From NCBI RefSeq assembly GCF_022014595.1, contig NZ_CP091740.1, forward strand, positions 1,600,200 through 1,664,199: 64,000 nt of DNA, read 5' to 3'. Positions 47,245 to 56,207 of this stretch are shown one piece after another. Source of the DNA: Solitalea lacus. Its GTDB lineage: Bacteria; Bacteroidota; Bacteroidia; Sphingobacteriales; Sphingobacteriaceae. Within the stretch, counting starts at the first letter, position 1; every line of letters begins with the position of its first letter. The translations under genes were made by a program, and so were the position numbers. The notes beneath the pieces were generated by a model. The model did not search any database and had not been told where the DNA came from. It saw only the letters and a program-made list of their open reading frames with translations.

Positions 47245-48387
47245 ATGTTGAGTTATTGGGAACATACTTCATTTATTCATTATGATTTTATTGTAGTTGG
47301 AAGTGGTATTGCGGGTTTGTCAACCGCTTGTTGTCTTAAAGAGCGTAAACCCAGTGCTTCAGTTTTAGTATTAGAAAGAGGAATATTTCCTACCGGAGCC
47401 AGTACCAAAAATGCCGGTTTTGCTTGTTTTGGAAATGTTGGTGAAATTACTGATGACTTGCGACATCTAACGGAAGAAAAGTTGTTAAAGCTTTCAATTG
47501 ATCGTTGGGAAGGATTGGGCTTGTTACGCAAGCGCCTAGGGGATAAAATGATTGATTTTCAGCAAAATGGCGGATATGAATTAATTCTTCACACTGATAC
47601 ATACGATTACCTTGCAGGCATTAAACAAGTAAATAGCCTTTTTAAGCCGTATTTTAAAACGGATGTTTTTGCTGAAGATAAGCAAGGGTGTGAACGATTT
47701 GGGTTCAATAAGAATCTGGTGAAAACAATGATCTTTAACTCATTGGAGGGGCAACTTGATACAGGAAAAATGATGAGTTCATTACTTCAATATACTCATC
47801 ATTTGGGAGTGAAAGTGATATCAGGAGCCGAAGTACTTGAAATCAACGAAACTTCACAATCGGTTGAAGTAATGGTTAAAAATCAAGTATTGGGAGAAAA
47901 AGAAGTAATTAACTTTAAAGCTGAAAAAGTAGCTATTTGCACCAACGCATTTAGTAAACGCTTTTTTCCTGATGCTGATTTAGAGCCTGGACGAGGACAA
48001 GTTGTTTGTACCTCAGAAATCCCAAATCTCAAAATTAAAGGAACTTTTAATTTTACCGAAGGGTATTATTATTTCCGTAACATTAATAATCGAATCTTAT
48101 TTGGTGGTGCCCGTAATATTGATTACGATCGGGAAACTACCGAGGAATTTGCTTTAACGGAAATTATTCAACAGCAACTTGAATATTACCTGCGTGAAAT
48201 GATTCTACCTGAAAAAAAATTTACCATTGACTACCGGTGGAGTGGAATCATGGCTTTTGGAAAAGAAATTACGCCTGAAGTGAAAAAAGCCAGCGATCGT
48301 ATTGTCGCAGGATTTCGATTTAACGGCATGGGTGTAGCATTGGGAAGCAAGGTTGCCGAACGCTTAACCGACTTGTTATTAGTATAA
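47245..48387 (+). CDS. FAD-dependent oxidoreductase (DAO family)
   Basis: 380 residues. The N-terminal FAD-binding Rossmann motif is DFIVVGSGIAGLSTACCL (GxGxxG), followed by LERGIFPTGASTKNAGFACFG, typical of the D-amino-acid/glycine oxidase-like (DAO) superfamily. Later blocks are EPGRGQVVCTS-like LEPGRGQVVCTSEIP and YYYFRNINNRILFGGARN. The C-terminal YRWSGIMAFGKEITP and GFRFNGMGVALGSKVAERL complete the FAD site. It probably oxidises an amine or amino acid; the substrate cannot be named. It ends at a bidirectional terminator shared with a convergent gene. Confidence 0.87.
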   Translation: MLSYWEHTSFIHYDFIVVGSGIAGLSTACCLKERKPSASVLVLERGIFPTGASTKNAGFACFGNVGEITDDLRHLTEEKLLKLSIDRWEGLGLLRKRLGDKMIDFQQNGGYELILHTDTYDYLAGIKQVNSLFKPYFKTDVFAEDKQGCERFGFNKNLVKTMIFNSLEGQLDTGKMMSSLLQYTHHLGVKVISGAEVLEINETSQSVEVMVKNQVLGEKEVINFKAEKVAICTNAFSKRFFPDADLEPGRGQVVCTSEIPNLKIKGTFNFTEGYYYFRNINNRILFGGARNIDYDRETTEEFALTEIIQQQLEYYLREMILPEKKFTIDYRWSGIMAFGKEITPEVKKASDRIVAGFRFNGMGVALGSKVAERLTDLLLV

Positions 48388-48404
48388 AGGTGCCATTGTT
48401 CACA

Positions 48405-48432
48405 AAAAAAGCCGAACGAGTCGGCTTTTATA
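48405..48432 (+). terminator. Bidirectional intrinsic terminator
   Basis: AAAAGCCGA (48407-48415) and TCGGCTTTT (48421-48429) form a perfect 9-bp stem around a 5-nt loop, with A and T runs outside. It serves the oxidoreductase and the convergent small gene. Confidence 0.85.
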
Positions 48433-48435
48433 TTT

Positions 48436-48714
48436 TTATGAATCCAAGTTTCCGTAAACATTTCCTATTTGCAGGTCGCTGTCAATTATGCTTTTCCATT
48501 TAGGCACAAACTCGTTGGCAAAAAATGGAGTTTCGGCTTTAAGACATGAAATTTCAATTAAATAATCCTTTTTACGCTCATTTAATACAAATCGCGCAGT
48601 TTTTTTGCCATCATATTGAAACAATAAGATGTTTTCACGTTCAGCAATTAACTCAGCATCTGTTTTTCGGCAAAGCTTAAATACAATTTCTATATTTTCT
48701 ATTACTTCTTCCAT
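48436..48714 (-). CDS. Hypothetical protein, 92 residues
   Basis: 92 residues, acidic, without signal peptide or membrane segment. The composition is that of a small alpha/beta protein (IEIVFKLCRKTDAELIAERENILLFQYDGKKTARFVLN). I do not recognise the family. It is convergent to the oxidoreductase and shares its terminator. Codon use resembles the neighbours, and an intact frame with a terminator suggests a real gene. Confidence 0.6.
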   Translation of the reverse strand: MEEVIENIEIVFKLCRKTDAELIAERENILLFQYDGKKTARFVLNERKKDYLIEISCLKAETPFFANEFVPKWKSIIDSDLQIGNVYGNLDS

Positions 48715-49036
48715 TGTTCATTTTATAGAATAGAGTACAAAGATGCTTTAATTTTTCATAGAGCCAAAGTAGTTGTAAGAGTTGTATTATAGTTTAATAA
48801 GCCTTTCGTCATTGGAAAGCCAAAAGTGTTATGAATAAATTGGGTCAGGAAATTGCCATAGTACAATCTGGTTCGCCGAAATGATTGAAACAAATTGCTT
48901 TCATTGTTTTTTAATTTTAGGTGAACAAAATGCACGAGAAAAGGTTTTAGTTGAAGAACTACTGTTTATTACAGCCTAGCGGCTAAGTGCATAGAAGGGG
49001 ATTACAGTTGTCGTACCCTGTCAAATTAAAATTTCG
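48715..49036 (+). other. Gene-free gap between the 92-residue protein and aguB
   Basis: About 320 bp without credible reading frames. TATAGAATAGAGTA (48724-48737) resembles the glycan-locus operator only in part. Otherwise nothing is recognised until the aguB promoter. Confidence 0.5.
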
Positions 49037-49044
49037 TACTTTTG
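49037..49044 (+). promoter_or_regulatory. Promoter -7 box of the agu genes
   Basis: TACTTTTG matches TAnnTTTG, 24 bp before the GTG start at 49069. It argues against a TTG start at 49042, which would lie inside the promoter. No clear -33 element at the right distance. Confidence 0.55.
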
Positions 49045-49068
49045 CGCGAAAATTTAAACTTTAAAAAA

Positions 49069-49938
49069 GTGGTAAAAGTAGGATTAGTTCAAATGTCGTG
49101 CGCTAAAGAGCCGGCAATAAACCTCGAAAAAGCAATTGCTAAAATTCGCGAGGCCGCAGCAAAGGGGGCTCAAATTGTTTGTTTGCAAGAGCTTTTTACT
49201 TCATTGTATTTTTGCGATGTTGAAGACTACGAAAACTTTAAACTAGCCGAACCAATTCCTGGCCCTTCTACAGATGCTTTGCAAAAGATCGCGGCTGAAT
49301 TAGGAGTTGTTATTATTGCTTCGCTGTTTGAAAAGCGCGCACAAGGATTATATCATAATACTACTGCTGTAATTGATGCAGATGGGGCCTATTTGGGTAA
49401 ATACCGTAAAATGCACATTCCTGATGATCCTGCATATTATGAGAAGTTTTATTTTACTCCAGGCGACTTAGGTTATAAAACATTTAAAACGAAGTTTGCT
49501 ACTCTTGGAGTATTAATTTGCTGGGATCAATGGTACCCAGAAGCGGCCCGTATTACTTCATTAATGGGGGCTGAGATTTTGTTTTATCCAACTGCTATTG
49601 GATGGGCAACTTCTCAGGATGAAGCTACCAATACAGAACAATATAATGCTTGGCAAACCATTCAACGCTCCCATGCAGTTGCAAATGGAGTGCACGTAGT
49701 AAGTGTAAACCGTGTAGGATTTGAACAAGAGGGTTTAATGAAATTCTGGGGAGGATCTTTTGTAAGTAATCCATTTGGCTCACTACTTTACAAAGCGTCT
49801 CATGAGGAAGAAGAAGTTGCAGTGGTTGAAGTTGATCTTAAAAAAAGTGACAGTTATCGTACTCATTGGCCATTCCTTCGTGATCGACGAATTGAAAGTT
49901 ATCAGCCAATTACCAAGCGGTTTATTGATGAGGAATAG
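49069..49938 (+). CDS. aguB: N-carbamoylputrescine amidase
   Basis: 289 residues from GTG 49069. A carbon-nitrogen hydrolase with the Glu-Lys-Cys triad: Glu in CLQELFTSLYF, Lys in YRKMHIPDD, Cys in LICWDQWYPEAAR. It hydrolyses N-carbamoylputrescine to putrescine, ammonia and CO2. The segments DPAYYEKFYFTPGD and SHAVANGVHVVSVNRVG are typical of AguB rather than other nitrilases. The agmatine deiminase gene lies downstream, giving the two-step agmatine-to-putrescine route for polyamine synthesis. Confidence 0.92.
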   Translation: MVKVGLVQMSCAKEPAINLEKAIAKIREAAAKGAQIVCLQELFTSLYFCDVEDYENFKLAEPIPGPSTDALQKIAAELGVVIIASLFEKRAQGLYHNTTAVIDADGAYLGKYRKMHIPDDPAYYEKFYFTPGDLGYKTFKTKFATLGVLICWDQWYPEAARITSLMGAEILFYPTAIGWATSQDEATNTEQYNAWQTIQRSHAVANGVHVVSVNRVGFEQEGLMKFWGGSFVSNPFGSLLYKASHEEEEVAVVEVDLKKSDSYRTHWPFLRDRRIESYQPITKRFIDEE

Positions 49939-49978
49939 TTAAGAGCTAGAAATTCATATTTGAAATAGAAAAGATAAG

Positions 49979-50037
49979 CTTGTCATGCTGAAGAGTGAAG
50001 CTTCTGTTGCAGAAGTATCCTTAGTCAGGATGACAAG
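49979..50037. repeat. Palindromic intergenic repeat between aguB and aguA
   Basis: CTTGTCATGCTGA (49979-49991) and TCAGGATGACAAG (50025-50037) are near-perfect complements, with a second inner inverted pair (GCTTCTG/CAGAAG). It has the look of a dispersed REP-type repeat. It could form a long hairpin in the aguB-aguA transcript. Confidence 0.7.
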
Positions 50038-50064
50038 TTTATATAAATACCTTTGTCTAACTAA

Positions 50065-51132
50065 ATGCAACATGAACTAATTCATATGCAAAATATAAAT
50101 ACTTCTATCCCTTCAGGCTATCATTTTCCTGCCGAATGGGCTAAACATACAGCAACATGGCTTAGCTGGCCTCATAAAGAGGCATCATGGCCTGGTAAAA
50201 TTGATACTATTTATCCCATCTATGCGCAGTTTATTAAAGCTGTTGCCGAAGGCGAGCAGGTTTGCATTAATGTAAACGATGAGCAAATGAAATCATTTGC
50301 CATTACCCAGCTAGAAATACAGGGTGTTGATTTGTCAAAAGTTTCGTTTTTCATTCATCCTACCAATGATGCCTGGTGTCGTGATCATGGTCCTGCGTTT
50401 TTGATTAATCCTGTTGAAAAGAAAAAAATCATTGTTGATTGGGGGTACAATGCTTGGGGTGAGAAGTATCCTCCTTATGATCTGGATGACGTAATCCCTA
50501 CCCGTATAGCAAAACATTACGATATTCCGGTTTTCTATCCTGGTATTGTAATGGAAGGGGGCTCAGTAGATTTTAATGGCGCAGGAACAATTTTAACAAC
50601 AACAGCTTGTTTGTTAAATCAAAACCGTAACCCACATTTAAATCAGGGGCAAATAGAAGAATACCTGCACAAATACTATGGTGCAGAACAAATATTATGG
50701 CTTGGCGATGGTATTGTTGGGGATGATACTGACGGACACATAGATGACATTACCCGATTCGTAAATGAGGATACAGTAGTTACAGTTGTTGAACAGAATA
50801 AGAACGACGAAAACTACCAGCCTTTAAAAGAGAATTTGGATGAATTGAAGAAAATGCGTTTACTTAATGGTAAACAACTTAATATAGTGGAGTTACCTAT
50901 GCCAGATGCCGTGATTTATGAAGATACACGTTTGCCGGCATCATATGCTAACTTCTATATTTCAAATGCCGCAGTGGTGGTGCCAACCTATCGTTGTAAG
51001 CAAGACCAGGCTGCTTTAGATATTTTGACTCAATGTTTTCCTGATAGAAAAGTTATCGGTCTGGATTCTACTGATATAATTTGGGGACTGGGCAGTTTTC
51101 ACTGTTTAAGCCAGCAGGAACCATCAGTGTAA
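50065..51132 (+). CDS. aguA: Agmatine deiminase
   Basis: 355 residues; an internal ATG at 50086 is an alternative start. A guanidino-group-modifying enzyme of the PPAD/AgD family. It converts agmatine to N-carbamoylputrescine plus ammonia, feeding AguB. Motifs are NDAWCRDHGPAFLI, VMEGGSVDFNGAGTILTT, GDDTDGHIDDITRFVN (catalytic Asp and His) and the C-terminal WGLGSFHCLSQQEP with nucleophile Cys347. No signal peptide, so cytoplasmic. Both agu genes are on one strand, 126 bp apart with a palindromic repeat between them. Confidence 0.94.
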   Translation: MQHELIHMQNINTSIPSGYHFPAEWAKHTATWLSWPHKEASWPGKIDTIYPIYAQFIKAVAEGEQVCINVNDEQMKSFAITQLEIQGVDLSKVSFFIHPTNDAWCRDHGPAFLINPVEKKKIIVDWGYNAWGEKYPPYDLDDVIPTRIAKHYDIPVFYPGIVMEGGSVDFNGAGTILTTTACLLNQNRNPHLNQGQIEEYLHKYYGAEQILWLGDGIVGDDTDGHIDDITRFVNEDTVVTVVEQNKNDENYQPLKENLDELKKMRLLNGKQLNIVELPMPDAVIYEDTRLPASYANFYISNAAVVVPTYRCKQDQAALDILTQCFPDRKVIGLDSTDIIWGLGSFHCLSQQEPSV

Positions 51133-51228
51133 ATTAAAGTCCATAGTTGATAGTCTATGGATCATAGTTTAAATAATTGTTATTCAAAAATTGCTATGGT
51201 CTGTAGACTATGGATCATGGACTTTAAT
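51133..51228. repeat. Intergenic inverted repeat with TATGGATCAT motifs
   Basis: ATTAAAGTCCAT (51133-51144) and ATGGACTTTAAT (51217-51228) are perfect complements at the ends. Inside, CTATGGATCAT occurs twice (near 51155 and 51209). The whole gap between aguA and the transporter gene is this repeat. A dispersed intergenic element is likely; it could also act as a weak terminator for aguA. Confidence 0.7.
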
Positions 51229-51233
51229 GATTA

Positions 51234-52247
51234 ATGCTACATAAAGAACCAACACTTATACAACGTATTTTAACCCGATTAGCACAGTTTGGGTTAGACG
51301 GATTTATACTCGGGATTATTTTGGTAATTCTATTAGGAAAATTATTGCCAGGACCGGGAGTGTATGAAGGTGTATTTTCTTTAAAATCTTTTGCTACTTA
51401 TGGAGCTTCATTAATCTTTTTCTTTTATGGGTTAAAGCTCAATAGAGAAAAACTGATTAATGGCTTAAGTAACTGGCGATTGCATTTGATGGTGCAGCTT
51501 TCTACTTATTTGATATTTCCACTTGTAGTTTTCACTGCATTTAAATTTTTTGGCATAAACAGTACTTCTTTGCTCTGGACAGGGGCATTGTTTTTATCGG
51601 CCATACCATCTACAGTATCATCATCAGTGGTTATGGTGTCTATTGCAGGTGGAAACATACCTGCTGCAATTTTTAATGCTAGTATTTCAAGTTTAGTGGG
51701 TGTTTTTTTAACGCCTTTCTGGATGGAAATATTTCTTTCCGCATCATCCGGTACTTTTGATTTTACAGATGTTGTTTTAAAACTGATTTTTCAGGTATTG
51801 ATTCCAGTGATGTTGGGTTTGTGGTTGAATCCTCACCTGGGTAAATTAGCTGATAAATACAGAATGCAATTGCGTTATTTTGATCAATCGGTCATTTTAC
51901 TCATTGTTTATACTTCATTTAGTGAGTCATTTGCCAGCCGTGTTTTTGATGGCTATTCAATATTGGAGTTGATGATGTTAGGTGGCTTGATGATAGCCCT
52001 GTTTTTTGTAGGTTTTTATCTGATTTCTGCCAGTGCTAATCTGTTGAAGTTTAACAGGGCTGATAGAATAACAGCAGTTTTTTGTGGTTCGAAGAAATCG
52101 CTAGTGCACGGAACAGTTATGTCGAAAGTAATTTTTTCAAACGGCGGATCGCTGGGAGTAATTTTGTTGCCTTTAATGATTTACCACGCCATGCAGTTGG
52201 TTATTTGCAGCTTTATTGCTCAAAAGATGATGCGCGAAAAGCACTAA
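51234..52247 (+). CDS. Bile acid:sodium symporter-like membrane transporter
   Basis: 337 residues with about nine hydrophobic segments. The pattern GLKLNREKLINGLSNWRLHL, FLSAIPSTVSSSVVMVSIAGGN and FCGSKKSLVHGTVMSKVIF fits the SBF-like/YfeH branch of the BASS superfamily. These are inner-membrane secondary transporters; the substrate is not known for this branch. It stands alone after the intergenic repeat. Position next to the agu genes does not prove a polyamine link. Confidence 0.8.
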   Translation: MLHKEPTLIQRILTRLAQFGLDGFILGIILVILLGKLLPGPGVYEGVFSLKSFATYGASLIFFFYGLKLNREKLINGLSNWRLHLMVQLSTYLIFPLVVFTAFKFFGINSTSLLWTGALFLSAIPSTVSSSVVMVSIAGGNIPAAIFNASISSLVGVFLTPFWMEIFLSASSGTFDFTDVVLKLIFQVLIPVMLGLWLNPHLGKLADKYRMQLRYFDQSVILLIVYTSFSESFASRVFDGYSILELMMLGGLMIALFFVGFYLISASANLLKFNRADRITAVFCGSKKSLVHGTVMSKVIFSNGGSLGVILLPLMIYHAMQLVICSFIAQKMMREKH

Positions 52248-52431
52248 TAAGTTTTGAATAGAGTTTAATAATGTTAACTATTGATAGTCAGTTAGTTGAT
52301 TTGAATTAATTATTTTACAATAGCACTGTATTTTCTCAAAAACTAATCAGCATAACTCGTGTTTCTTCAATAAATAATTAGTATTTTTGCGACCTTAATT
52401 TTGGAGCTTTCCAGAGGGATAGAATAATTTC

Positions 52432-54333
52432 ATGAGTGACGCGATTAAACACGAGTGCGGAATAGCACTAATCCGATTACGTAAGCCTTTAAGTTATTAT
52501 CACGAGAAGTACGGAACGGCATTGTACGGTTTAAACAAACTGTACTTAATGATGGAAAAACAGGTTAACCGTGGACAAGACGGTGCCGGAATTGCAACCA
52601 TCAAGTTAGATATCGAACCCGGAAATCGATATATAAGCCGTCAGCGCTCAACTTCTTCTAGAGCTGTAACCGAAATCTTCGAATACGTTTTAGGCAAATA
52701 TGCCGATCTTCAACGTAAAAATCCTGAACTACTTAATGATGTACAATGGTTAAAGGAGCATGTGCCTTTTATGGGCGAAGTGTTACTTGGCCACTTGCGT
52801 TATGGTACTCATGGGCAAAACAGCATTGAAAACTGTCACCCATTTTTGCGTCAAAATAACTGGCAAACCCGCAATTTGGTGGTAGCCGGTAATTTTAACA
52901 TGACCAATGTGGATGAACTTTTGGCTCAATTATATGAATTAGGCCAGCATCCTAAAGAAAAAGCTGATACGGTAACAGTGTTGGAAAAAATTGGTCATTT
53001 CTTGGATGACGAGAATCAAAAATTGTTCGATAAGTTTAAGAAGCAAGGATATTCAAATGTCGAGATCTCTAAACTAATTGCTTCGCACATAGATGTTAAT
53101 AAAATTTTAACTCGCTCAGCTAAAACCTGGGATGGGGGATATGCCATTTGTGGATTAATGGGGCACGGAGATGCTTTTGTTATGCGTGACCCTTCAGGTA
53201 TTCGTCCGGCATTTAAATATATCGATGATGAAGTTGTTGTGGTTGCATCAGAGCGCCCTGCAATTCAAACTGCTTTTAATATCCCTGTTGAAGCTATTTC
53301 TGAAGTACAGCCAGGTCATGCTTTAATTATTAAAAAGGATGGCAGTATTTCTGAAGAAATGTTCCGCGATCCGTTGGAACGTAAATCATGTTCGTTCGAG
53401 CGTATTTATTTTTCAAGAGGAAGTGATACCAGTATTTACCAAGAGCGCAAAAAATTAGGTAAACTATTGGTGCCTGCAATTGTTAATTCCATAAATCACG
53501 ATATTCAAAATACAGTATTTTCATTTATTCCGAATACCGCCGAGGTTGCATTTTATGGAATGGTTGAAGGTGTACATGAGCACATTCGCTGCCGTCAGAA
53601 AGACTTGCTAAAAGAAAGCGATAATCTTACCGACGAGCGAATTGATCAAATTTTGAACTTGAAACCTCGCGTTGAAAAATTGGCTATTAAAGATGCTAAG
53701 TTACGCACTTTCATTACCCAAGATTCAGATCGTAATGATTTGGTTAATCATGTGTATGACGTAACGTATGGGGTTGTCAAAAAAGGCGTGGACAATTTGG
53801 TGGCCATTGATGATTCAATAGTACGTGGTACTACTTTAAAACAAAGTATTATCCGTATTCTGGATCGTTTGGGGCCTAAAAAAATCGTAATTGTTTCATC
53901 CGCTCCTCAAATTCGCTATCCAGATTGTTATGGTATTGATATGAGTCGAATGGGTGAGTTTGTGGCATTCCAGGCTGCAATTTCCTTACTGAAAAAGTCA
54001 GGTAAAGAGCAGCTTATTAAAGAAGTTTACGAAAAATGTAAAGCTCAGGAGGGCCTGCCTAAAGAAGATGTTAAAAATTACGTGAAAGAAATTTATGCGC
54101 CGTTTACCGATGAAGAAATCTCGGCTGAAGTTTCACGCATTGTTACTCCTGAAGGCATAAATGCTGAAGTAGAGGTGATTTTCCAATCATTGGATAACTT
54201 GCATATAGCTTGTCCAAACGACTTGGGAGATTGGTATTTCTCAGGAAACTATCCGACACCAGGGGGGAATAAAGTAGTGAATAGGGCATTTATCAACTTT
54301 ATGGAAGGCCGCAATCAGCGTGCATACGCATAA
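52432..54333 (+). CDS. Amidophosphoribosyltransferase-like enzyme, long Bacteroidota form
   Basis: 633 residues, longer than the usual 470-510 of PurF. An N-terminal class II glutamine amidotransferase domain has Cys9 (KHECGIALIR), which would need removal of eight residues to become the N-terminal nucleophile, then GHLRYGTHGQNSIENCHPF and VVAGNFNMTN. The C-terminal phosphoribosyltransferase domain carries the PRPP motif VAIDDSIVRGTTLKQSI and SSAPQIRYPDCYGIDMS. It should make phosphoribosylamine in purine synthesis. Extra segments near 190-230 and after 520 are unexplained. A TATTTTTG -7 box lies at 52382-52389. Confidence 0.82.
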   Translation: MSDAIKHECGIALIRLRKPLSYYHEKYGTALYGLNKLYLMMEKQVNRGQDGAGIATIKLDIEPGNRYISRQRSTSSRAVTEIFEYVLGKYADLQRKNPELLNDVQWLKEHVPFMGEVLLGHLRYGTHGQNSIENCHPFLRQNNWQTRNLVVAGNFNMTNVDELLAQLYELGQHPKEKADTVTVLEKIGHFLDDENQKLFDKFKKQGYSNVEISKLIASHIDVNKILTRSAKTWDGGYAICGLMGHGDAFVMRDPSGIRPAFKYIDDEVVVVASERPAIQTAFNIPVEAISEVQPGHALIIKKDGSISEEMFRDPLERKSCSFERIYFSRGSDTSIYQERKKLGKLLVPAIVNSINHDIQNTVFSFIPNTAEVAFYGMVEGVHEHIRCRQKDLLKESDNLTDERIDQILNLKPRVEKLAIKDAKLRTFITQDSDRNDLVNHVYDVTYGVVKKGVDNLVAIDDSIVRGTTLKQSIIRILDRLGPKKIVIVSSAPQIRYPDCYGIDMSRMGEFVAFQAAISLLKKSGKEQLIKEVYEKCKAQEGLPKEDVKNYVKEIYAPFTDEEISAEVSRIVTPEGINAEVEVIFQSLDNLHIACPNDLGDWYFSGNYPTPGGNKVVNRAFINFMEGRNQRAYA

Positions 54334-54354
54334 GGCTTTTAATAAATAGTTATA

Positions 54355-54393
54355 AAAAAGGACGTATACGGTTGTGTATACGTCCTTTTTTTA
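54355..54393 (+). terminator. Strong bidirectional terminator
   Basis: AAAAAGGACGTATAC (54355-54369) and GTATACGTCCTTTTT (54376-54390) form a perfect 15-bp stem with a 6-nt loop. It ends the PurF-like gene and the convergent VOC gene. Confidence 0.9.
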
Positions 54394-54415
54394 TATTTCA
54401 TTTTTGTAAAAGCTT

Positions 54416-54787
54416 CTAGTGATGTGAATGTAAACCTATTTTGTTTCCTTCAGTGTCTTTAATAAAAGCAAAATATCCGTATTCGGGACTAATGATGGTT
54501 TTGGGTACTAAAATAGAACCTCCAACTTCCTGTACTTTATTGAGAACTTCCATCATATTATCGCCGCAATTAAGATAAATATAAACGCCAGTATCTCCAG
54601 GGTGGTGATTTTTTCCTGAAACGATGGCTCCGCTTACACTTCCTGCTTCACTTGGGAAAAAGCCCATCCGATCTGATCCCATAAGCATTTCAACCATTTC
54701 AAAATTGAGTATGTGCGAGTAGAACTTTTTAGCACGTTCAAAATCCTCCACCGGAATTTCGAACCAATTAATGGCGTGTTTAGACAT
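54416..54787 (-). CDS. VOC superfamily protein (glyoxalase/dioxygenase fold)
   Basis: 123 residues in two beta-alpha-beta-beta-beta modules: HAINWFEIPVEDFERAKKFYSHILNFEMVEM at the start and GGSILVPKTIISPEYGYFAFIKDTEGNKIGLHSHH at the end. A metal-binding His and Glu are plausible (HAINWFEI, IGLHSHH). Enzymatic activity cannot be specified. Convergent with the PurF-like gene and sharing its terminator. Confidence 0.85.
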   Translation of the reverse strand: MSKHAINWFEIPVEDFERAKKFYSHILNFEMVEMLMGSDRMGFFPSEAGSVSGAIVSGKNHHPGDTGVYIYLNCGDNMMEVLNKVQEVGGSILVPKTIISPEYGYFAFIKDTEGNKIGLHSHH

Positions 54788-54877
54788 AGCGTAGTAATTT
54801 AGACAGACACTAATTTACTTAAAATTAGTTAATAGGAGTGTGGGGAAATTTAGGAGAGGTGAATTTTGTCTAACTAT

Positions 54878-55492
54878 TTAAACATGTTTTAAGATCACAG
54901 GGATCAGCAATCTGAATACAGCATACCCAACTATCACCACTCCAGCAGTTTTATTGAGCCACATGATATGTCGTGTATTGATATAACTGCGGTATTTGCT
55001 TACAAAATATGATTTCCCAATATCAGAACTCAGAATTGTTAGAGATGTGGCAGCTAAGAAACCAAGAAGTTCAGGGTGGGTGTATGACTCAGTAAATTTG
55101 GTTGAAATGGTAATCCAATAAAAGAGCATCATTGGGTTTAACATACACATTAAAAAACCCTTGAAAAAGTAGGCTGTATTTTTTAATGCTTTAGTAGGTT
55201 CATTGGAAATTTTTACCTTTTTGAAAATATAATAGCTTCCTATGCCCACTAAAAACGTGCCTCCAATAATGTAGATTATTTGCCGGTATTGCTCTTCAAA
55301 ACCGATAAGTAAGCTGAAAACTACAGCTAAAACTATATAAATAACATCACTTAAAAATACACCAGCAGAAAAGTAAACGCCTGATTTAAAGCCTCTGCTG
55401 ATACTTATTTTTAGTAATGAAAAGAATGTAGGGCCAGTAAGCAATGAAAGCACTAATCCGACAATAATTCCTGAAAAAATGGCCAATAGCAT
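54878..55492 (-). CDS. LysE-family exporter
   Basis: 204 residues from ATG 55492; a GTG at 55528 would add 12 residues rich in Pro and Gly that do not fit. About six transmembrane helices. The N-terminal signature LSLLTGPTFFSLLKISISRGFKSGVYFSAGVFLSDV and the MCMLNPMMLFYW block are typical of LysE/RhtB exporters, which expel amino acids or related metabolites. Here the usual N-P pair in the second repeat is kept (LNPM). Divergent from the deaminase gene at 55590. Confidence 0.85.
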   Translation of the reverse strand: MLLAIFSGIIVGLVLSLLTGPTFFSLLKISISRGFKSGVYFSAGVFLSDVIYIVLAVVFSLLIGFEEQYRQIIYIIGGTFLVGIGSYYIFKKVKISNEPTKALKNTAYFFKGFLMCMLNPMMLFYWITISTKFTESYTHPELLGFLAATSLTILSSDIGKSYFVSKYRSYINTRHIMWLNKTAGVVIVGYAVFRLLIPVILKHV

Positions 55493-55589
55493 TCGTGGGT
55501 TTCCAAAAGGTTTCGGTAAAAATCTCACTTATAAGATAAAAACCCAAATTATTTGTGTTTATTTTGGCACCGAATTGAACTTAGCAGGA

Positions 55590-56084
55590 ATGAAGCGTCC
55601 GGAATTTGATGATATATTTATGAATTTGGCCACGGAGTTGGCAGGCCGTTCACATTGTGTAAAAGCCCATGTTGGAGCAGTGTTGACAAAAGATACCCGT
55701 ATTATTTCTATCGGTTATAATGGCCCTCCTGCCGGGACTCATAATTGTGATGAAGATTGGCCTGAACACGGTTGCCCTCGTGATTCAAAAGGAAGTTGTT
55801 CCCTGGCATTACATGCTGAAGAAAATGCCATCTTATACGCCGTAAAAAATGGAGCTTCGCTGGAAGGCTCTACCCTGTACGTTACGTTATCACCTTGCTT
55901 ACCTTGTGCACGTTTAATTTTTACATCGGGTATTAAAAAAGTTATCTTCTTAAAATCATATGCCGAGTATAAAGGCCTGCCTAGTGATGAAGGAGTTGAT
56001 TTTTTACGACGGTTTGGGGTTGAAGTATCCAAATACTTATCTGTGGATGAAAAAGAGTTGATTCCATCCGCCGTTACTGTTTAA
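55590..56084 (+). CDS. Deoxycytidylate deaminase
   Basis: 164 residues from ATG 55590; an in-frame start at 55479 would overlap the divergent LysE gene and is rejected. The zinc-dependent deaminase signature is LHAEENAI (His and catalytic Glu) and SPCLPCARL (two Cys ligands). The segments IGYNGPPAGTHNCDEDWPEHGCP and KGSCSLALHAEEN are typical of dCMP deaminase/ComEB-type enzymes. It makes dUMP for thymidylate synthesis. Confidence 0.9.
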   Translation: MKRPEFDDIFMNLATELAGRSHCVKAHVGAVLTKDTRIISIGYNGPPAGTHNCDEDWPEHGCPRDSKGSCSLALHAEENAILYAVKNGASLEGSTLYVTLSPCLPCARLIFTSGIKKVIFLKSYAEYKGLPSDEGVDFLRRFGVEVSKYLSVDEKELIPSAVTV

Positions 56085-56207
56085 ATTAAGGGCAATTGGG
56101 GGAAGTCCCTTAAAATAGCATCATCACCTTTGTGGCATAGTGAATTTGGAAAGGCTAATCATTTTCTCTAATTCAAAATCTGCTTCTGAAATCTAAATTC
56201 AAAAGCC

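Noticed and set aside
48724-48737. TATAGAATAGAGTA as a fourth copy of the glycan-locus operator
   Set aside because: It differs in several bases, has no -7 box at the right spacing and is next to an unrelated gene; in AT-rich DNA this is expected by chance.
49042-49068. TTG start for aguB
   Set aside because: The TTG is part of the -7 promoter box, and GTG 49069 begins exactly at the conserved VKVGLVQMS strand.
49979-51228. CRISPR array in the repeat-containing gaps around aguA
   Set aside because: The two repeats are unrelated to each other, each occurs once here, there are no regular spacers and no cas genes.
55479-55589. Longer N terminus for dCMP deaminase
   Set aside because: It would overlap the divergent LysE gene start, and the family begins at MKRPEFDD.
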